A stretch of DNA of 64,000 bases from Comamonadaceae bacterium (GCA_027488115.1 JAIYCG010000007.1:1-64000); one strand, 5' to 3'; positions 1 to 9,681 are shown, numbered from the stretch's first letter. Numbers and translations: made by a program. The notes: generated by a model not told the origin, from the letters alone.

Positions 1-58
1 CACGTTGATCACTCCTTGCCCATCCTTGCTCAAAAATTAAGCAGGATAGGCGATTGGG

Positions 59-119
59 GTGGCTCAAATTTGGATGCAAATTCTCTTCAAAGTGGCTCAG
101 TTTTGGATGCCATTCAACA
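59..119. mobile_element. Possible IS21-family-type terminus: two imperfect copies of GTGGCTCArwTTTGGATGC, ending ...CATTCAACA
   Basis: gtggctcaaatttggatgc (59-77) and gtggctcagttttggatgc (92-110) directly repeated; multiple short terminal repeats and a CA-3' end are typical of IS21 ends. No transposase gene is in the window. Confidence 0.35.
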
Positions 120-498
120 CGAAGTTGACATGTTTCACAACATATTAGTTGTAATTGGGCATAAATTGAACCACTATAAACAGAATTAAAAATGGAATCT
201 GAGCTAACACGGTTTCAATTTCTGCTTAAACTTTAAGCGAACAGTAACAAGGCTCAATCGTCCAGTAACGGGAGGATGAACAAACAAAGGCGCTACTTGC
301 GCATTTGTTCATTTGTGGCCATTCACTGAGCAAACTCATCCCGCAGTTTGTTAGCGGTGGCTTTAATCTGAGTGCCTAACTCTACGTTTAGAGCGGCAGT
401 CTTGATCAGCTCCAGTGTTGGCACCAAGTATTTCTCGCGGCTACGCAAAAGCCGTAATTCAAAGATGAATTCAACGTGAGAGTCGTGCTTCAGGGTTA

Positions 499-537
499 AA
501 GTGGCGATCAAGTGTAGTTTTAAAAGGACAGTTGGTG
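499..537. repeat. Degenerate short repeat, copy A (AAGTGGCGATCAAGTGTAG...GACAGTTGGTG)
   Basis: Shares AAGTGGCGATCArGTGTmG...GACAGTTGGTG with 2259-2296; weaker match at 3961-3982. Confidence 0.5.
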
Positions 538-563
538 GTGGGGAGATCGCTTAATGAACTTCT

Positions 564-944
564 CTAAACGTTTTGACCAATGCGCCACAAAACGCCGGAA
601 GGATCAAAAAGACAGAAATCACGCATTTGCCAGGCTTGAAGTTCAATGGGTGTAATTCGGACGCCATACTTTTCTACGACACCACTGTTAAGAACTTGCC
701 CCCACCAAGCGTCAACATCCTCAACAAGGATGTGCATCATAAAATTTTCAGCAAGGGCTTCTACACAATAGTCCTGAAGGAGAAAGCTAACCTTCTCAAA
801 ATGAAAGTAGGCAATACCATCATCGTCAGAATCCATCGTGAAGCCTAGGTCTTGGTAGAACTGTTTGCTAATTTCAAAGTTCTTGGAAGGCACAAAGGCT
901 TTGATTTCGGTGATGCGCAGGTTGGGCACGTTGGATCCTTTCAT
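564..944 (-). CDS. VOC (glyoxalase/bleomycin resistance) family protein
   Basis: LRITEIKAFVPSKNFEISKQFYQDLGF...FCLFDPSGVLWRIGQ; start trimmed to the internal Met to avoid overlap with the upstream gene. Confidence 0.75.
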   Translation of the reverse strand: MKGSNVPNLRITEIKAFVPSKNFEISKQFYQDLGFTMDSDDDGIAYFHFEKVSFLLQDYCVEALAENFMMHILVEDVDAWWGQVLNSGVVEKYGVRITPIELQAWQMRDFCLFDPSGVLWRIGQNV

Positions 945-954
945 CGCTCTGGGC

Positions 955-1344
955 CTAGAACCAATAATCGGCGACACATTTACCATCTCGAGGTAAATCA
1001 TCGAAAGTGTTCAAGCCATCAAAGTGATCGATGGGGATATTTGCAACAGCCGTTGGATCTGAAAGTCTTAGGTTTACAGCGATTCGTGTTTGACCTGTTT
1101 CATCCTTTTGAAGCCCACGCCAGAAAGCCATACATCCACAGTTTGGGCAGAAGTGAAACTCTAGAGCCTTGCCCCTCACATAAGCATTTGTTTCACCCCG
1201 CGTTTTGATATCTTCGTCAACATAACCGTATGCCCATAAGACGCCATACCTTCGGCAAGCTGTGCAATTACACGCGGTAGCAGCATCGGGCTTCTCATCT
1301 AATTGCCAAGTAACAGAGCCACATAAACAAGTACCTTCAATCAT
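955..1344 (-). CDS. GFA (glutathione-dependent formaldehyde-activating enzyme-like) family protein
   Basis: Zn-binding Cys pattern GTCLCGSV...CNCTACRR...CPNCGC. Confidence 0.85.
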   Translation of the reverse strand: MIEGTCLCGSVTWQLDEKPDAATACNCTACRRYGVLWAYGYVDEDIKTRGETNAYVRGKALEFHFCPNCGCMAFWRGLQKDETGQTRIAVNLRLSDPTAVANIPIDHFDGLNTFDDLPRDGKCVADYWF

Positions 1345-1461
1345 TTTTATCACCATACAAAAAGTTGTGTAGATTTTGGCACAGGAGATTCTTGCTTTGA
1401 TCAAATAGCACTTTTGAATAAAGTTTGGGGTATGGAAGGTTGTTTAAGGCTGCGGTGGGGT

Positions 1462-2025
1462 TTAATTACATTTGTCTTTAACGATGTCATAGATCAATGG
1501 CACCACATTGAATAGTCCTAAGCCGTGATCGTTTTTTAAGCAGTCTGGCTTTACTGAATTCTTTACATCATTAGCAAATTTCTCGATTTGCTTTTTAGAC
1601 GCTTTGATAGATTCTTCTTCAACAAGTTTCTTGACGGGTGATTGACTTGACTTAGTTAATGAATCTCGCCACTTTGGAGAGATATTTAAGTTCAATGTTT
1701 TAGGCTCAACAACTTCAGGTGGAAAAGTTGGCTGAGTGATTGAATTTTCGCTTTGATTGCTTTGGGTTGCGTCAAAAACAGGGCTTGGCAATGAGACAAC
1801 ATTAGGAACAACAAGTTGTTTAGGTTGATTTGGCAATGGCTTGGCTTCAGTCAAAACCTCAAGTAGTTTCATTTCAACAACTTGGATTGTTGATGTCTTT
1901 TTGTCTAATCTGAATGAGTGATTAGCAAAGAAAATTAACGGCGCGAAAGTCATCAGCGAAGATATCGCTAATGGAAAAAACTTAGGTAACTTGTTGGTAG
2001 AACTAAATGAATTAAAGCTACTCAT
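1462..2025 (-). CDS. Hypothetical protein with N-terminal TM segment and Pro-rich middle (TonB-like N-terminus)
   Basis: ORF with hydrophobic anchor (FFPLAISSLMTFAPLIFFANHSF) and periplasm-like linker; no C-terminal TonB domain recognised. Confidence 0.55.
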   Translation of the reverse strand: MSSFNSFSSTNKLPKFFPLAISSLMTFAPLIFFANHSFRLDKKTSTIQVVEMKLLEVLTEAKPLPNQPKQLVVPNVVSLPSPVFDATQSNQSENSITQPTFPPEVVEPKTLNLNISPKWRDSLTKSSQSPVKKLVEEESIKASKKQIEKFANDVKNSVKPDCLKNDHGLGLFNVVPLIYDIVKDKCN

Positions 2026-2258
2026 CCTTCAATAATAAGTTAAGAGCGAATAAATGGTTCAGTTAATTAGAACTTTTGAAAAAAGTTTTTGAGCTTGGCG
2101 GTTGGCTGAGAGTGCATTTAGCGCAATATGGCTAAAACTCAAAATCTAGCCTCTCACAAATACAAACTTAGTTAGTTGGTAGATTTGAAAACATCGCCAT
2201 CAGCAATAGTTCTCTGCCAATCGCAATTATCCAGCTTGTCTGCCGTGCTATCGAGTTC

Positions 2259-2296
2259 AAGTGGCGATCAGGTGTCGATTTGCATGACAGTTGGTG
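2259..2296. repeat. Degenerate short repeat, copy B
   Basis: AAGTGGCGATCAGGTGTCGATTTGCATGACAGTTGGTG; compare 499-537. Confidence 0.5.
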
Positions 2297-2305
2297 ATCA
2301 AACGC

Positions 2306-2779
2306 TCAATGACCAGCTGATTTGCTTAGAGGCACCGCAGGTGTACCGTCTCCATTGATCCTATGCTTGGCATAAACAACATGATCTGCAGGATAAGTTA
2401 CCCAAGAAAATGCTTCATCAGCAAACATGTGAGTATCAACCTTAACCAGTGAGGGATCGTCAAGTGTGCCAATCATCATGACCCTGCCGCTTGGAAATCT
2501 TTCGCTTGTAAGTGAGACTGTGGTGCCGCAAGTTGGGCAAAAATGTTTGTAGAGCTTTCTGCCATGCTCATCACTTTGGTAAGTGTATGTTTGGGGTGTG
2601 TCCCCAGAAAAGATGACGCTTTCATCCAAATAGGACAATCCTGAACGATGCGCGGTGCCTGTGTCTCTTTGGCAGAATCTACAGTGGCAGGCGAATGTTG
2701 CTCTTGGTTCAGTGAGCAGTTCATAGCGGATTTTTCCGCAGAGACAACCGCCATTCATTGTGGGCATAGAGAACCTCAT
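2306..2779 (-). CDS. GFA family protein
   Basis: MNGGCLCGKIRYEL...CHCRFCQRDTG...FCPTCGTTV. Confidence 0.85.
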   Translation of the reverse strand: MRFSMPTMNGGCLCGKIRYELLTEPRATFACHCRFCQRDTGTAHRSGLSYLDESVIFSGDTPQTYTYQSDEHGRKLYKHFCPTCGTTVSLTSERFPSGRVMMIGTLDDPSLVKVDTHMFADEAFSWVTYPADHVVYAKHRINGDGTPAVPLSKSAGH

Positions 2780-2883
2780 TTTTTCGGTTTTGGATAAGTT
2801 TATAAAAATATAACTTAAATTGCGCTACAAAGATTTTTTACGCAAGAATTGTCAGCCCAAACTATGACGCCTTCAGATAAAAA

Positions 2884-3369
2884 TTGAATTTTTCTAATAT
2901 GAATAAAACACCAGAAAATCTACAACCCGAAAGCTGGCATCGTTATTTTGCTATCAACACAAATAACACTGCTTGGGGCATGTCTGAAACACTTGAAGAT
3001 GTGCTTTCCAATACTGAACTGCTTGATATGGCTCATGCTTCAGCTTGGCATTGGCGAATTGTTGGAACTCCTCTCAATCAAATGCGAAGCACCATGTTGT
3101 TGGCGTTAATTCATGCACGAATGGACATGGGTCCAAGTGCTTGGAGATATGCGGAAAGCATGAAAAAGTACTTCACTGAAATCGCTGAAACGCCTGACTG
3201 GGAGTTAGCTTTTGTATATGCAATTCATGCATGGGCAGCTTTGTCTTGCGGCAAACTAGATGAGTACAAAGTCTCGTATCACAAAGCAAGCTTATGTTTA
3301 AAAGCAATCAAAGACCATGAAGACCGTGCAGTCGTACTTAAAACTTTCAGTTTGATTCCAAAGATGTGA
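2884..3369 (+). CDS. Conserved hypothetical protein
   Basis: 161-aa uninterrupted ORF with acidic, helical composition; family not recognised with certainty. Confidence 0.6.
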   Translation: MNFSNMNKTPENLQPESWHRYFAINTNNTAWGMSETLEDVLSNTELLDMAHASAWHWRIVGTPLNQMRSTMLLALIHARMDMGPSAWRYAESMKKYFTEIAETPDWELAFVYAIHAWAALSCGKLDEYKVSYHKASLCLKAIKDHEDRAVVLKTFSLIPKM

Positions 3370-3372
3370 GGT

Positions 3373-3834
3373 TCAAATGTGCTTTGTCATAAACACACTC
3401 AACGGATCAAGTTTGTAATCCCCAAACGGTTCGCAGATTTTAAAGCCATTTCTCAAATACATTGCCCTAGCCGCTGAGAATGCATCTGATGATCCAGTTT
3501 CCAAACTCAATCGGTTTAGACCTTTTTGAGTTGCGTGATTGATGATGTGATTGAGAACAGCTTGTCCTATACCTTGCCGTAAAAACTTTGTCCTCGTTCT
3601 CATTGTTTTGACTTCACCGTGCTGTGCGTCAAGCGTTTGCAATGCGCCACACCCGCAAAGATCAGAGCCCTTCCACGCAGTCCAAAATGTCATATTTGGT
3701 TGTCGTAGTTTTTCTAAAGGTAATGCGTGCACACTTTCAATCGGGGTGTTTGCAAGCATTCCTGCCATATGCTCTCTCACAATTGACTGTGATTCTTGGC
3801 TTGACAAGTCGTCTAATTGAATATTGATGTTCAT
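3373..3834 (-). CDS. GNAT family N-acetyltransferase
   Basis: GEVKTMRTRTKFLRQGIGQAVLNHIINHA...LSLETGSSDAFSAARAMYLRNGFKICEPFGDY matches GNAT motifs A and B. Confidence 0.85.
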   Translation of the reverse strand: MNINIQLDDLSSQESQSIVREHMAGMLANTPIESVHALPLEKLRQPNMTFWTAWKGSDLCGCGALQTLDAQHGEVKTMRTRTKFLRQGIGQAVLNHIINHATQKGLNRLSLETGSSDAFSAARAMYLRNGFKICEPFGDYKLDPLSVFMTKHI

Positions 3835-3960
3835 AAGATCTACTCATCTGAATTGGCGTGTGTGAACAATTTAAGTATACAAATTTCTCTCACAGACGCC
3901 CACTGCGTCAGAATCTTTCTGTCGGGTTTGTTTTTGCGGGTCTAGCCTGCTTTTGATTTG

Positions 3961-3982
3961 AAGTGGAGATCCGGTGTAGTTC
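3961..3982. repeat. Degenerate short repeat, copy C (partial)
   Basis: AAGTGGAGATCCGGTGTAGTTC resembles the 5' half of copies A and B. Confidence 0.3.
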
Positions 3983-4006
3983 AGGGGGAGAACTTTTAAG
4001 TTCATA

Positions 4007-4579
4007 ATGAATCAACACCATTTAAAAGTACCCCCTCAAGTGATCGCTCAAATACTGACCCACACGCCTATTTGGGTTTACGGCTTGTTGATTGCCTTGA
4101 TAATTTTTGGCATTCAACAGGCTCGAAGCCGAACTGTCAATGCTGTACTTGCCTATTTTCTTCCTTTCGGAATGATTGCATTGTCGCTCGCGGGCATCAA
4201 CTCAAGTTTTGGTATTCAGCCTACTTCGTTAGCAATGTGGGCGATAGGACTTTTGTTGATGACAGGTATTGGATTTAAGTACTTTCGAGATGACCGCGTC
4301 ACATTCAATCGATCTAGTCGGGTTTTTTTCATTCCTGGTAGCTGGGTGCCTTTCTTTGTGATCATGGCCATTTTCTTGAGTAAGTATCTTTTTGGAGTAA
4401 TGAGAGCACTCAACGCAGACATACTTAGCAACCCAGCCTTTGTTGCTACTTTGAGTTTTGCATATGGATGTTTTAGCGGATATTTTTCTTCAAGAGCTCT
4501 GAACTTGATGATTAAAGCCAAAGCATCTTCAAGTACTACAACTCAGACAGATTCAATCAAGATCACCACCGATGTGTAA
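4007..4579 (+). CDS. Multi-pass membrane protein (DUF6622-like)
   Basis: 190 aa with about five hydrophobic segments: IWVYGLLIALIIFGIQQARSRTVN... Confidence 0.55.
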   Translation: MNQHHLKVPPQVIAQILTHTPIWVYGLLIALIIFGIQQARSRTVNAVLAYFLPFGMIALSLAGINSSFGIQPTSLAMWAIGLLLMTGIGFKYFRDDRVTFNRSSRVFFIPGSWVPFFVIMAIFLSKYLFGVMRALNADILSNPAFVATLSFAYGCFSGYFSSRALNLMIKAKASSSTTTQTDSIKITTDV

Positions 4580-4869
4580 GTGTGAATTAGAGTGATAGAG
4601 AAATCCAATGGTCGTTTGATGGAGACATTTACAAAGCCAAAGCCTTTGGCTCAAACACTTTCAAATCGTTATCGCATCTATTTTTTAAGGGTTGGTGTCT
4701 TTAAGGGGCAAGCTTAGATTGAAACTTCATCGGCTGGTCGATTTGCTCTACAACCCGATTCTGTAGCATTTGCTTGAGTTCCCATGACGAGTTTGTGTCT
4801 ATTGAATCGAAGGCCAACTTTTTTAGGATCGAATGTGACAGACTTGAGGTTTTAAATTGGGACATTTAT

Positions 4870-5409
4870 ATGAACAAGCTAATCATCGCAAGCTCTTTAA
4901 TCATGCTTTCAGGTTGTGCCACACAAATTGATGGTCCTTCAGCAAGCGCTCGCTTAAGTCCAACCAAAGGCAACGCTACAACCGGCGTGGTGACTTTTAA
5001 AACCATAGGTTCTAAAGTCTTAGTCACTGCAGAAATACAAGGTCTAAAGCCAAACGCAGAGCATGGGTTTCACGTTCATGAAAAAGGGGACTGCTCAAGT
5101 GGAGACGGCATGAGCACGGGTGGTCACTTTAACCCCAGCGGTAAGGCACATGGCGCTCATGGCAGCAGCGCTCATCACGCGGGAGATTTGCCCTCTTTAG
5201 TTGCTGATGTGAATGGCAACGCGAAATTATCTTTTGAAACCTCAGCAATCACTGTTGATTCTGGCTCAGCAGACATTGTTGGTCGTGGCTTGATTGTTCA
5301 CAGAGACCCAGATGACTATAAAACCCAGCCCACGGGAAATGCAGGTCCTCGATTAGCCTGCGCAACTATCTTAAAAACGATGCCAGGTTCTATGAACTAT
5401 AAATACTGA
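4870..5409 (+). CDS. sodC: Cu-Zn superoxide dismutase, lipoprotein-type
   Basis: MLSGC lipobox; GFHVHEKGDCSSGDGMSTGGHFNPSGKAHGAH...HAGDLPSLVAD Cu/Zn ligands. Start set at MNKLIIASS. Confidence 0.9.
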   Translation: MNKLIIASSLIMLSGCATQIDGPSASARLSPTKGNATTGVVTFKTIGSKVLVTAEIQGLKPNAEHGFHVHEKGDCSSGDGMSTGGHFNPSGKAHGAHGSSAHHAGDLPSLVADVNGNAKLSFETSAITVDSGSADIVGRGLIVHRDPDDYKTQPTGNAGPRLACATILKTMPGSMNYKY

Positions 5410-5529
5410 TTGGAAGCTGTGCAAAGAAATCACACCAAAGGAAACATAATTGGAATATAGCCCGGTGTACTGCGCCAATAAATCAGTCCTGCGTTGGCAG
5501 TGGCCATCATGATCAACCGCTAGCACTGT

Positions 5530-6159
5530 ATGCATTTTGTTCGATTACAAATTAGGCGATTGCTTCATTTAGCTGAAACTGTTCTTTTGCACCATGGTAC
5601 TAAGCCGCGCACCATGTACTTGTTGGCCACCATTTCGGCTTTCGATGGGTTCGTTCCCTTTTTGCCCGCAGAAGCATTTGTTGTTGCCTTGGGCATCTTG
5701 CAACCACAAAGAGGAAAAGTCATTGTGTTGCTGTTTGCATTGGCATCTGGTTTGAGTGCACTCATGTTGGCTTTACTGCTGGGCACTCTCAGTTCGTCCG
5801 CCGAATGGCTGGGTCTTCAGGTTCTAGGAGCGCAATGGGATCAAGCGTCCGACACTGTTCGAATTTGGGGGCCGGCTAGCATGGTGTTTTTGTCGGTTTT
5901 CCCCGACACTCCTCGCACGTCTATCGCCGCACTCGCTTTGATTGGTGTGGCACCCGAAGTCATCGGTCTGATGGTGTTGACGGGTAAACTGTTCCTTTAT
6001 GCCGGACTCTTAGGTTTGATGCACTACTTGCCTTCAAGATTGGTGAGGTGGCGCAGGGCAGAGTCATGGTGGCAGAAATGGTTGCAGCGCCACGCTAGCC
6101 GCTTCGTTGCCTATTGTCGCCGCATCCGCTGGCTGGCGCGCCAACCAAATCAAACCTAG
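5530..6159 (+). CDS. DedA/VTT-like membrane protein
   Basis: Hydrophobic ORF: FDGFVPFLPAEAFVVALGIL...VFPDTPRTSIAALALIGV. Confidence 0.5.
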   Translation: MHFVRLQIRRLLHLAETVLLHHGTKPRTMYLLATISAFDGFVPFLPAEAFVVALGILQPQRGKVIVLLFALASGLSALMLALLLGTLSSSAEWLGLQVLGAQWDQASDTVRIWGPASMVFLSVFPDTPRTSIAALALIGVAPEVIGLMVLTGKLFLYAGLLGLMHYLPSRLVRWRRAESWWQKWLQRHASRFVAYCRRIRWLARQPNQT

Positions 6160-6323
6160 ATATTTTCTATACCAGTGGATGCATCACAAAGTTTTCCGCA
6201 AGGACTTCCACACAAGAAGATGTACTTTCTAACCCTGCAAATGTTTTCAGGTTCGTTTAGAAAATCAATTTAAAAGTGTTAACAACTCGTTTCGGAATTT
6301 AGGTCTCGTTAAGCAAAGGTATC

Positions 6324-6746
6324 TTGATGTCAATAAAAAAAGTTGGTGACACGAACATTGAGCAGAAACACCGTCTGTCTTGCCATTGCGGCTCTGTGGT
6401 GTTGGAACTCAATTTGCCAAATGGAATTGTGAATCCCCGTAGATGTGATTGCTCAATTTGTCGCAGAAAGGGGACAGTGATTGGCTCGATTTCTTTTGAA
6501 GATATATCTGTCATCAAAGGGCTTGAGCATTTGCGTTTGTATCAGTTCAATACAAAAGTCGCTAAACATTATTTTTGTGGCATATGCGGTGTCTACACAC
6601 ACCATCAGCGACGCTCTCTGCCAGATCAATACGGTTACAACATTGGGTGCTTAGAGGGGGTTAATCCGTTTCTAATTCCCAATGTGCCGGTCAATGACGG
6701 TGTCAATCATCCATCAGATAAAACGAGACCTAACTGCCTGATTTGA
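6324..6746 (+). CDS. GFA family protein
   Basis: LSCHCGSVVLEL...CDCSICRRKGTV...HYFCGICGVYTHHQ. Confidence 0.85.
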   Translation: MMSIKKVGDTNIEQKHRLSCHCGSVVLELNLPNGIVNPRRCDCSICRRKGTVIGSISFEDISVIKGLEHLRLYQFNTKVAKHYFCGICGVYTHHQRRSLPDQYGYNIGCLEGVNPFLIPNVPVNDGVNHPSDKTRPNCLI

Positions 6747-6771
6747 ATTTAGTTCAAAGAATACAAGCAAG

Positions 6772-7101
6772 TTATTTATTTGGCGCCTTGTATTTGGCAG
6801 CTTTGGCAGCAGCATTTGTCATAGCTGTTTTCATCGCTTTGGTTGAGATCAATTCTTCTACATGGATTTCAGTGAATGCACCGCTAGACATGGTGATCAT
6901 TTGCGCTTCCGTAACTTGCTCAGCAGTACCTTCTACCAAGCACACGATGCTACCGCTTGAAATAGAGAAAAATATTTCATGAGTTTTCAGCCCTAAAGAT
7001 TTGAAGAGAGCTTTTGCAGCCTCACCTCTGTCACTTGGTGAAGCAAGCATTCCTTGAAAAGCAATAGATGTGTAGGCTGAACGAACTAAATACAAAGCCA
7101 T
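6772..7101 (-). CDS. GYD domain-containing protein
   Basis: MALYLVRSAYTSIAFQGMLASPSDRGEAAKALFKSLGLKTHEIFFSISSGSIVCLVEG fits the small GYD family. Confidence 0.7.
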   Translation of the reverse strand: MALYLVRSAYTSIAFQGMLASPSDRGEAAKALFKSLGLKTHEIFFSISSGSIVCLVEGTAEQVTEAQMITMSSGAFTEIHVEELISTKAMKTAMTNAAAKAAKYKAPNK

Positions 7102-7366
7102 GGTGTTTCTCCTTTTTTAGATGGGCAACTGGCGTGCCAAATTGCTTCTGACCAAACTGCTCAATCTGAAGCACAGACTTAAATTTAACGTTTGATTGTT
7201 ACAAATGAAATAGCTTTATCGAAAGACTAATTGGTGTTTACCCATGTACTGCTTGTTGATGTCCTTGTTCGGATTTGCATTAGAACTGACCAATTCGAAC
7301 AATCGCCAAGTACACCACTCAGATTAAAATGACTTACCATTGAGATCAAGCATATCCAATTGTTAT

Positions 7367-9106
7367 ATGTCTTCAGCATCGATTCCAATCAAACTTGCAA
7401 CGGTAGTTGCTTTTAATCCAGTCACCATCATTGAAAAAGCACTTTTCAATTTTGATTCAATTGGTGATCAGAATTTCAAGCTTTCAGGAACAGTTGCAGT
7501 TTCAGTTTCCGATGCGTTTACATTTGCCAACTACGCTGCAAATCCAAGTCTGATTTCGAGAGATGTTTACACCTCATTGACTTCAGGAGCAACAAACTGG
7601 ACAGCAGAGCAGTTAGCCAATATCAATCAAATTACGTCAGATTTTCATAATTTCATTGCATTAGATTTTTTACCTGTCATTAATTTCACAGGTGCTACTC
7701 CTTTGGACATTGCGTCACAAACCAACATCAATATAAGCATTATTTATCGACGCGATTTGAAAATATCAGGTCAAAGTGCGGGGGGATCAGACTCTAACTT
7801 TCAGTATCCCAACAGCAGCAGCGATATTGTTTTAAATCTCAACGGTTTTGGCCCATATGGACTCGGTAATGATGAAACATTAGATTCCAGTAGTTTTGGC
7901 TTTCATACACTGATGCATGAAATTGGTCACTCTCTGGGGCTAGCTCACCCCCACAGTTCGATCATTAATGGCAACGCAACTGTTACAGCTGACTATGGCG
8001 CAACAAAAAACGTAGGTTTTGACAAACTTGGTTTCAAGATTGTTACGGCTAACGATATGAACAAAGAGTATTTCTCAATCATGTCTTACGACGATGTAAC
8101 GTCAGCTGGTGCTTACAACACATTTGCGCAAACCCCAATGATCCTTGACGTCATAGCTTTGCAAGGAGCTTACGGTGAAGGTATTGGAACCACAGGGAGC
8201 GTTAACAACACTGTTATGCCGGGTGGTTCTGGTGGCGTGTCGGCTTATCGTACGTACTTCGATACTGGTGGCTTAGATGGTGTTAACCTTCAAAACTATC
8301 AAAGTGGTGCATACATGCACATGGGCACGACGATATCTGGTGCAAGTCACCTTGTGGGCGTTTCAATGAGCCTGGCTGATCAGAAAATCATGGCTTCTGG
8401 TGGCGATCCCATCTCTCTGAGATGGTTTTACGGCGAGTTTGAAAACGCTTCAGGCAGTGAAAAAGCGGATGTCATTATTGGAAATTCTTTGGATAATTCT
8501 ATTATTGGTGGTGCAGGGGATGATCGGCTGACAGGCGGTTCAGGAAATGACAGCTTAGATGGCGGATCAGGGCAAGATGTGGCCATTTTTTCTAGCAAAA
8601 TTGATCAATTCAAAATTCACAATAATTCAAGTTCAGCTGAGTGGGTCATCGCTGACACTTTGGGATATGAAGGTACAGATACCTTAAGGAGCATTGAGCG
8701 AATTAAATTTTCTGATACCAGTCTTGCGATTGATCTTGATGGGAATGCAGGAATTACAGCCAAAATCTTAGGCGCAGTATTTGGTAAACATTCAGTCAAC
8801 AATAAAAGTTATGTTGGAATTGGACTTAATTATTTAGATGCTGGTTGGACGTATGACAATTTAGCAGCATTCGCTTTGGACGCATCTGGCGCAAAAAGCA
8901 GCGATCAAATTGTGAGTTTATTATGGAGTAACGTTTTCGGTATTGCGCCTACTGATGCACAGAAAAGCCCATACATCAAGATGTTGACAGATGGAATGAC
9001 TGCTGGTGCGCTAGCTCATTTGGCAGCTGATACTTCTTTCAATGCGATAAATATCAATTTGATTGGACTGGCACAGAAGGGCATCGAATATTTGCCTTTC
9101 AACTGA
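7367..9106 (+). CDS. Serralysin-like zinc metalloprotease with RTX repeats and DUF4214-like C-terminus, probably type I secreted
   Basis: HEIGHSLGLAHPH (HEXXHXXGXXH), downstream Met-turn SIMSYDD, GGAGDDRLTGGSGNDSLDGGSGQD nonapeptides, then a DUF4214-like tail. Confidence 0.88.
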   Translation: MSSASIPIKLATVVAFNPVTIIEKALFNFDSIGDQNFKLSGTVAVSVSDAFTFANYAANPSLISRDVYTSLTSGATNWTAEQLANINQITSDFHNFIALDFLPVINFTGATPLDIASQTNINISIIYRRDLKISGQSAGGSDSNFQYPNSSSDIVLNLNGFGPYGLGNDETLDSSSFGFHTLMHEIGHSLGLAHPHSSIINGNATVTADYGATKNVGFDKLGFKIVTANDMNKEYFSIMSYDDVTSAGAYNTFAQTPMILDVIALQGAYGEGIGTTGSVNNTVMPGGSGGVSAYRTYFDTGGLDGVNLQNYQSGAYMHMGTTISGASHLVGVSMSLADQKIMASGGDPISLRWFYGEFENASGSEKADVIIGNSLDNSIIGGAGDDRLTGGSGNDSLDGGSGQDVAIFSSKIDQFKIHNNSSSAEWVIADTLGYEGTDTLRSIERIKFSDTSLAIDLDGNAGITAKILGAVFGKHSVNNKSYVGIGLNYLDAGWTYDNLAAFALDASGAKSSDQIVSLLWSNVFGIAPTDAQKSPYIKMLTDGMTAGALAHLAADTSFNAININLIGLAQKGIEYLPFN

Positions 9107-9261
9107 ACCCCAGAGATATTCATTGATTCAGATTCAGATTCTGCTTATGCGTATGAATTAATTTTTGGCGGGCTTAACTAACAAGCCAGTTGAGTTCAGT
9201 CATTTAGGTTTTTAACTCCGCTTGAACAATTACTTTGGACAAAGATTGATTCTTTGATTTC

Positions 9262-9681
9262 TTGATGAAAAAGAAAACCCTTTCACCCTATCAAGCTCTT
9301 TGCGTGTTCGCAAAAAATGTAGAGAAAGTCTCATTGTTTTACCAACAGGCTTTGGGATTGAAGGTCCAAGTTTCAGATAAAACGCACGATCTCCTGGTGG
9401 GACAAAACTATGAAGTCGTGGTGCACGCTGTTTCTAAAGCCTATGCACAAAGCATTGAAATTGATTCGCCGCCAAAACGAAGAGATGATGTAGCGTTGAA
9501 GCCTGCATTTGTTGTCGACGATCTAGAGATGGTGCGAGCCGCTGCCAAAGCCAATGGTGGGTTTCTCAAACCTATCAAGCAAGCCTGGCGCATTCGTGGC
9601 TTTATTGTGCTGGATGGGTGGGATCCAGAAGGCAATGTCATTCAATTTAAACAGGTGGATCCTGAATCAACGACTTCATAA
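9262..9681 (+). CDS. VOC/glyoxalase family protein
   Basis: CVFAKNVEKVSLFYQQALGLKV...GFIVLDGWDPEGNVIQFKQVD. Confidence 0.8.
   Translation: MMKKKTLSPYQALCVFAKNVEKVSLFYQQALGLKVQVSDKTHDLLVGQNYEVVVHAVSKAYAQSIEIDSPPKRRDDVALKPAFVVDDLEMVRAAAKANGGFLKPIKQAWRIRGFIVLDGWDPEGNVIQFKQVDPESTTS

Noticed and set aside
323-511. 62-aa minus-strand ORF starting inside repeat copy A
   Set aside because: Short, no recognisable family and only a TTG start; left unannotated, although it could be a gene remnant.
2176-2358. 60-aa plus-strand ORF
   Set aside because: Spans the interspersed repeat and the 3' end of the GFA gene; no coding signature.
320-4580. Integron cassette array (GFA, VOC and GNAT genes are frequent cassette cargo)
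   Set aside because: No intI gene in the window, genes lie in mixed orientation, and I could not find convincing RYYYAAC...GTTRRRY attC pairs around the genes.
4635-4651. AGCCAAA-GCC-TTTGGCT hairpin as a terminator
   Set aside because: No adjacent T-tract and a 3-nt loop; too weak to call.
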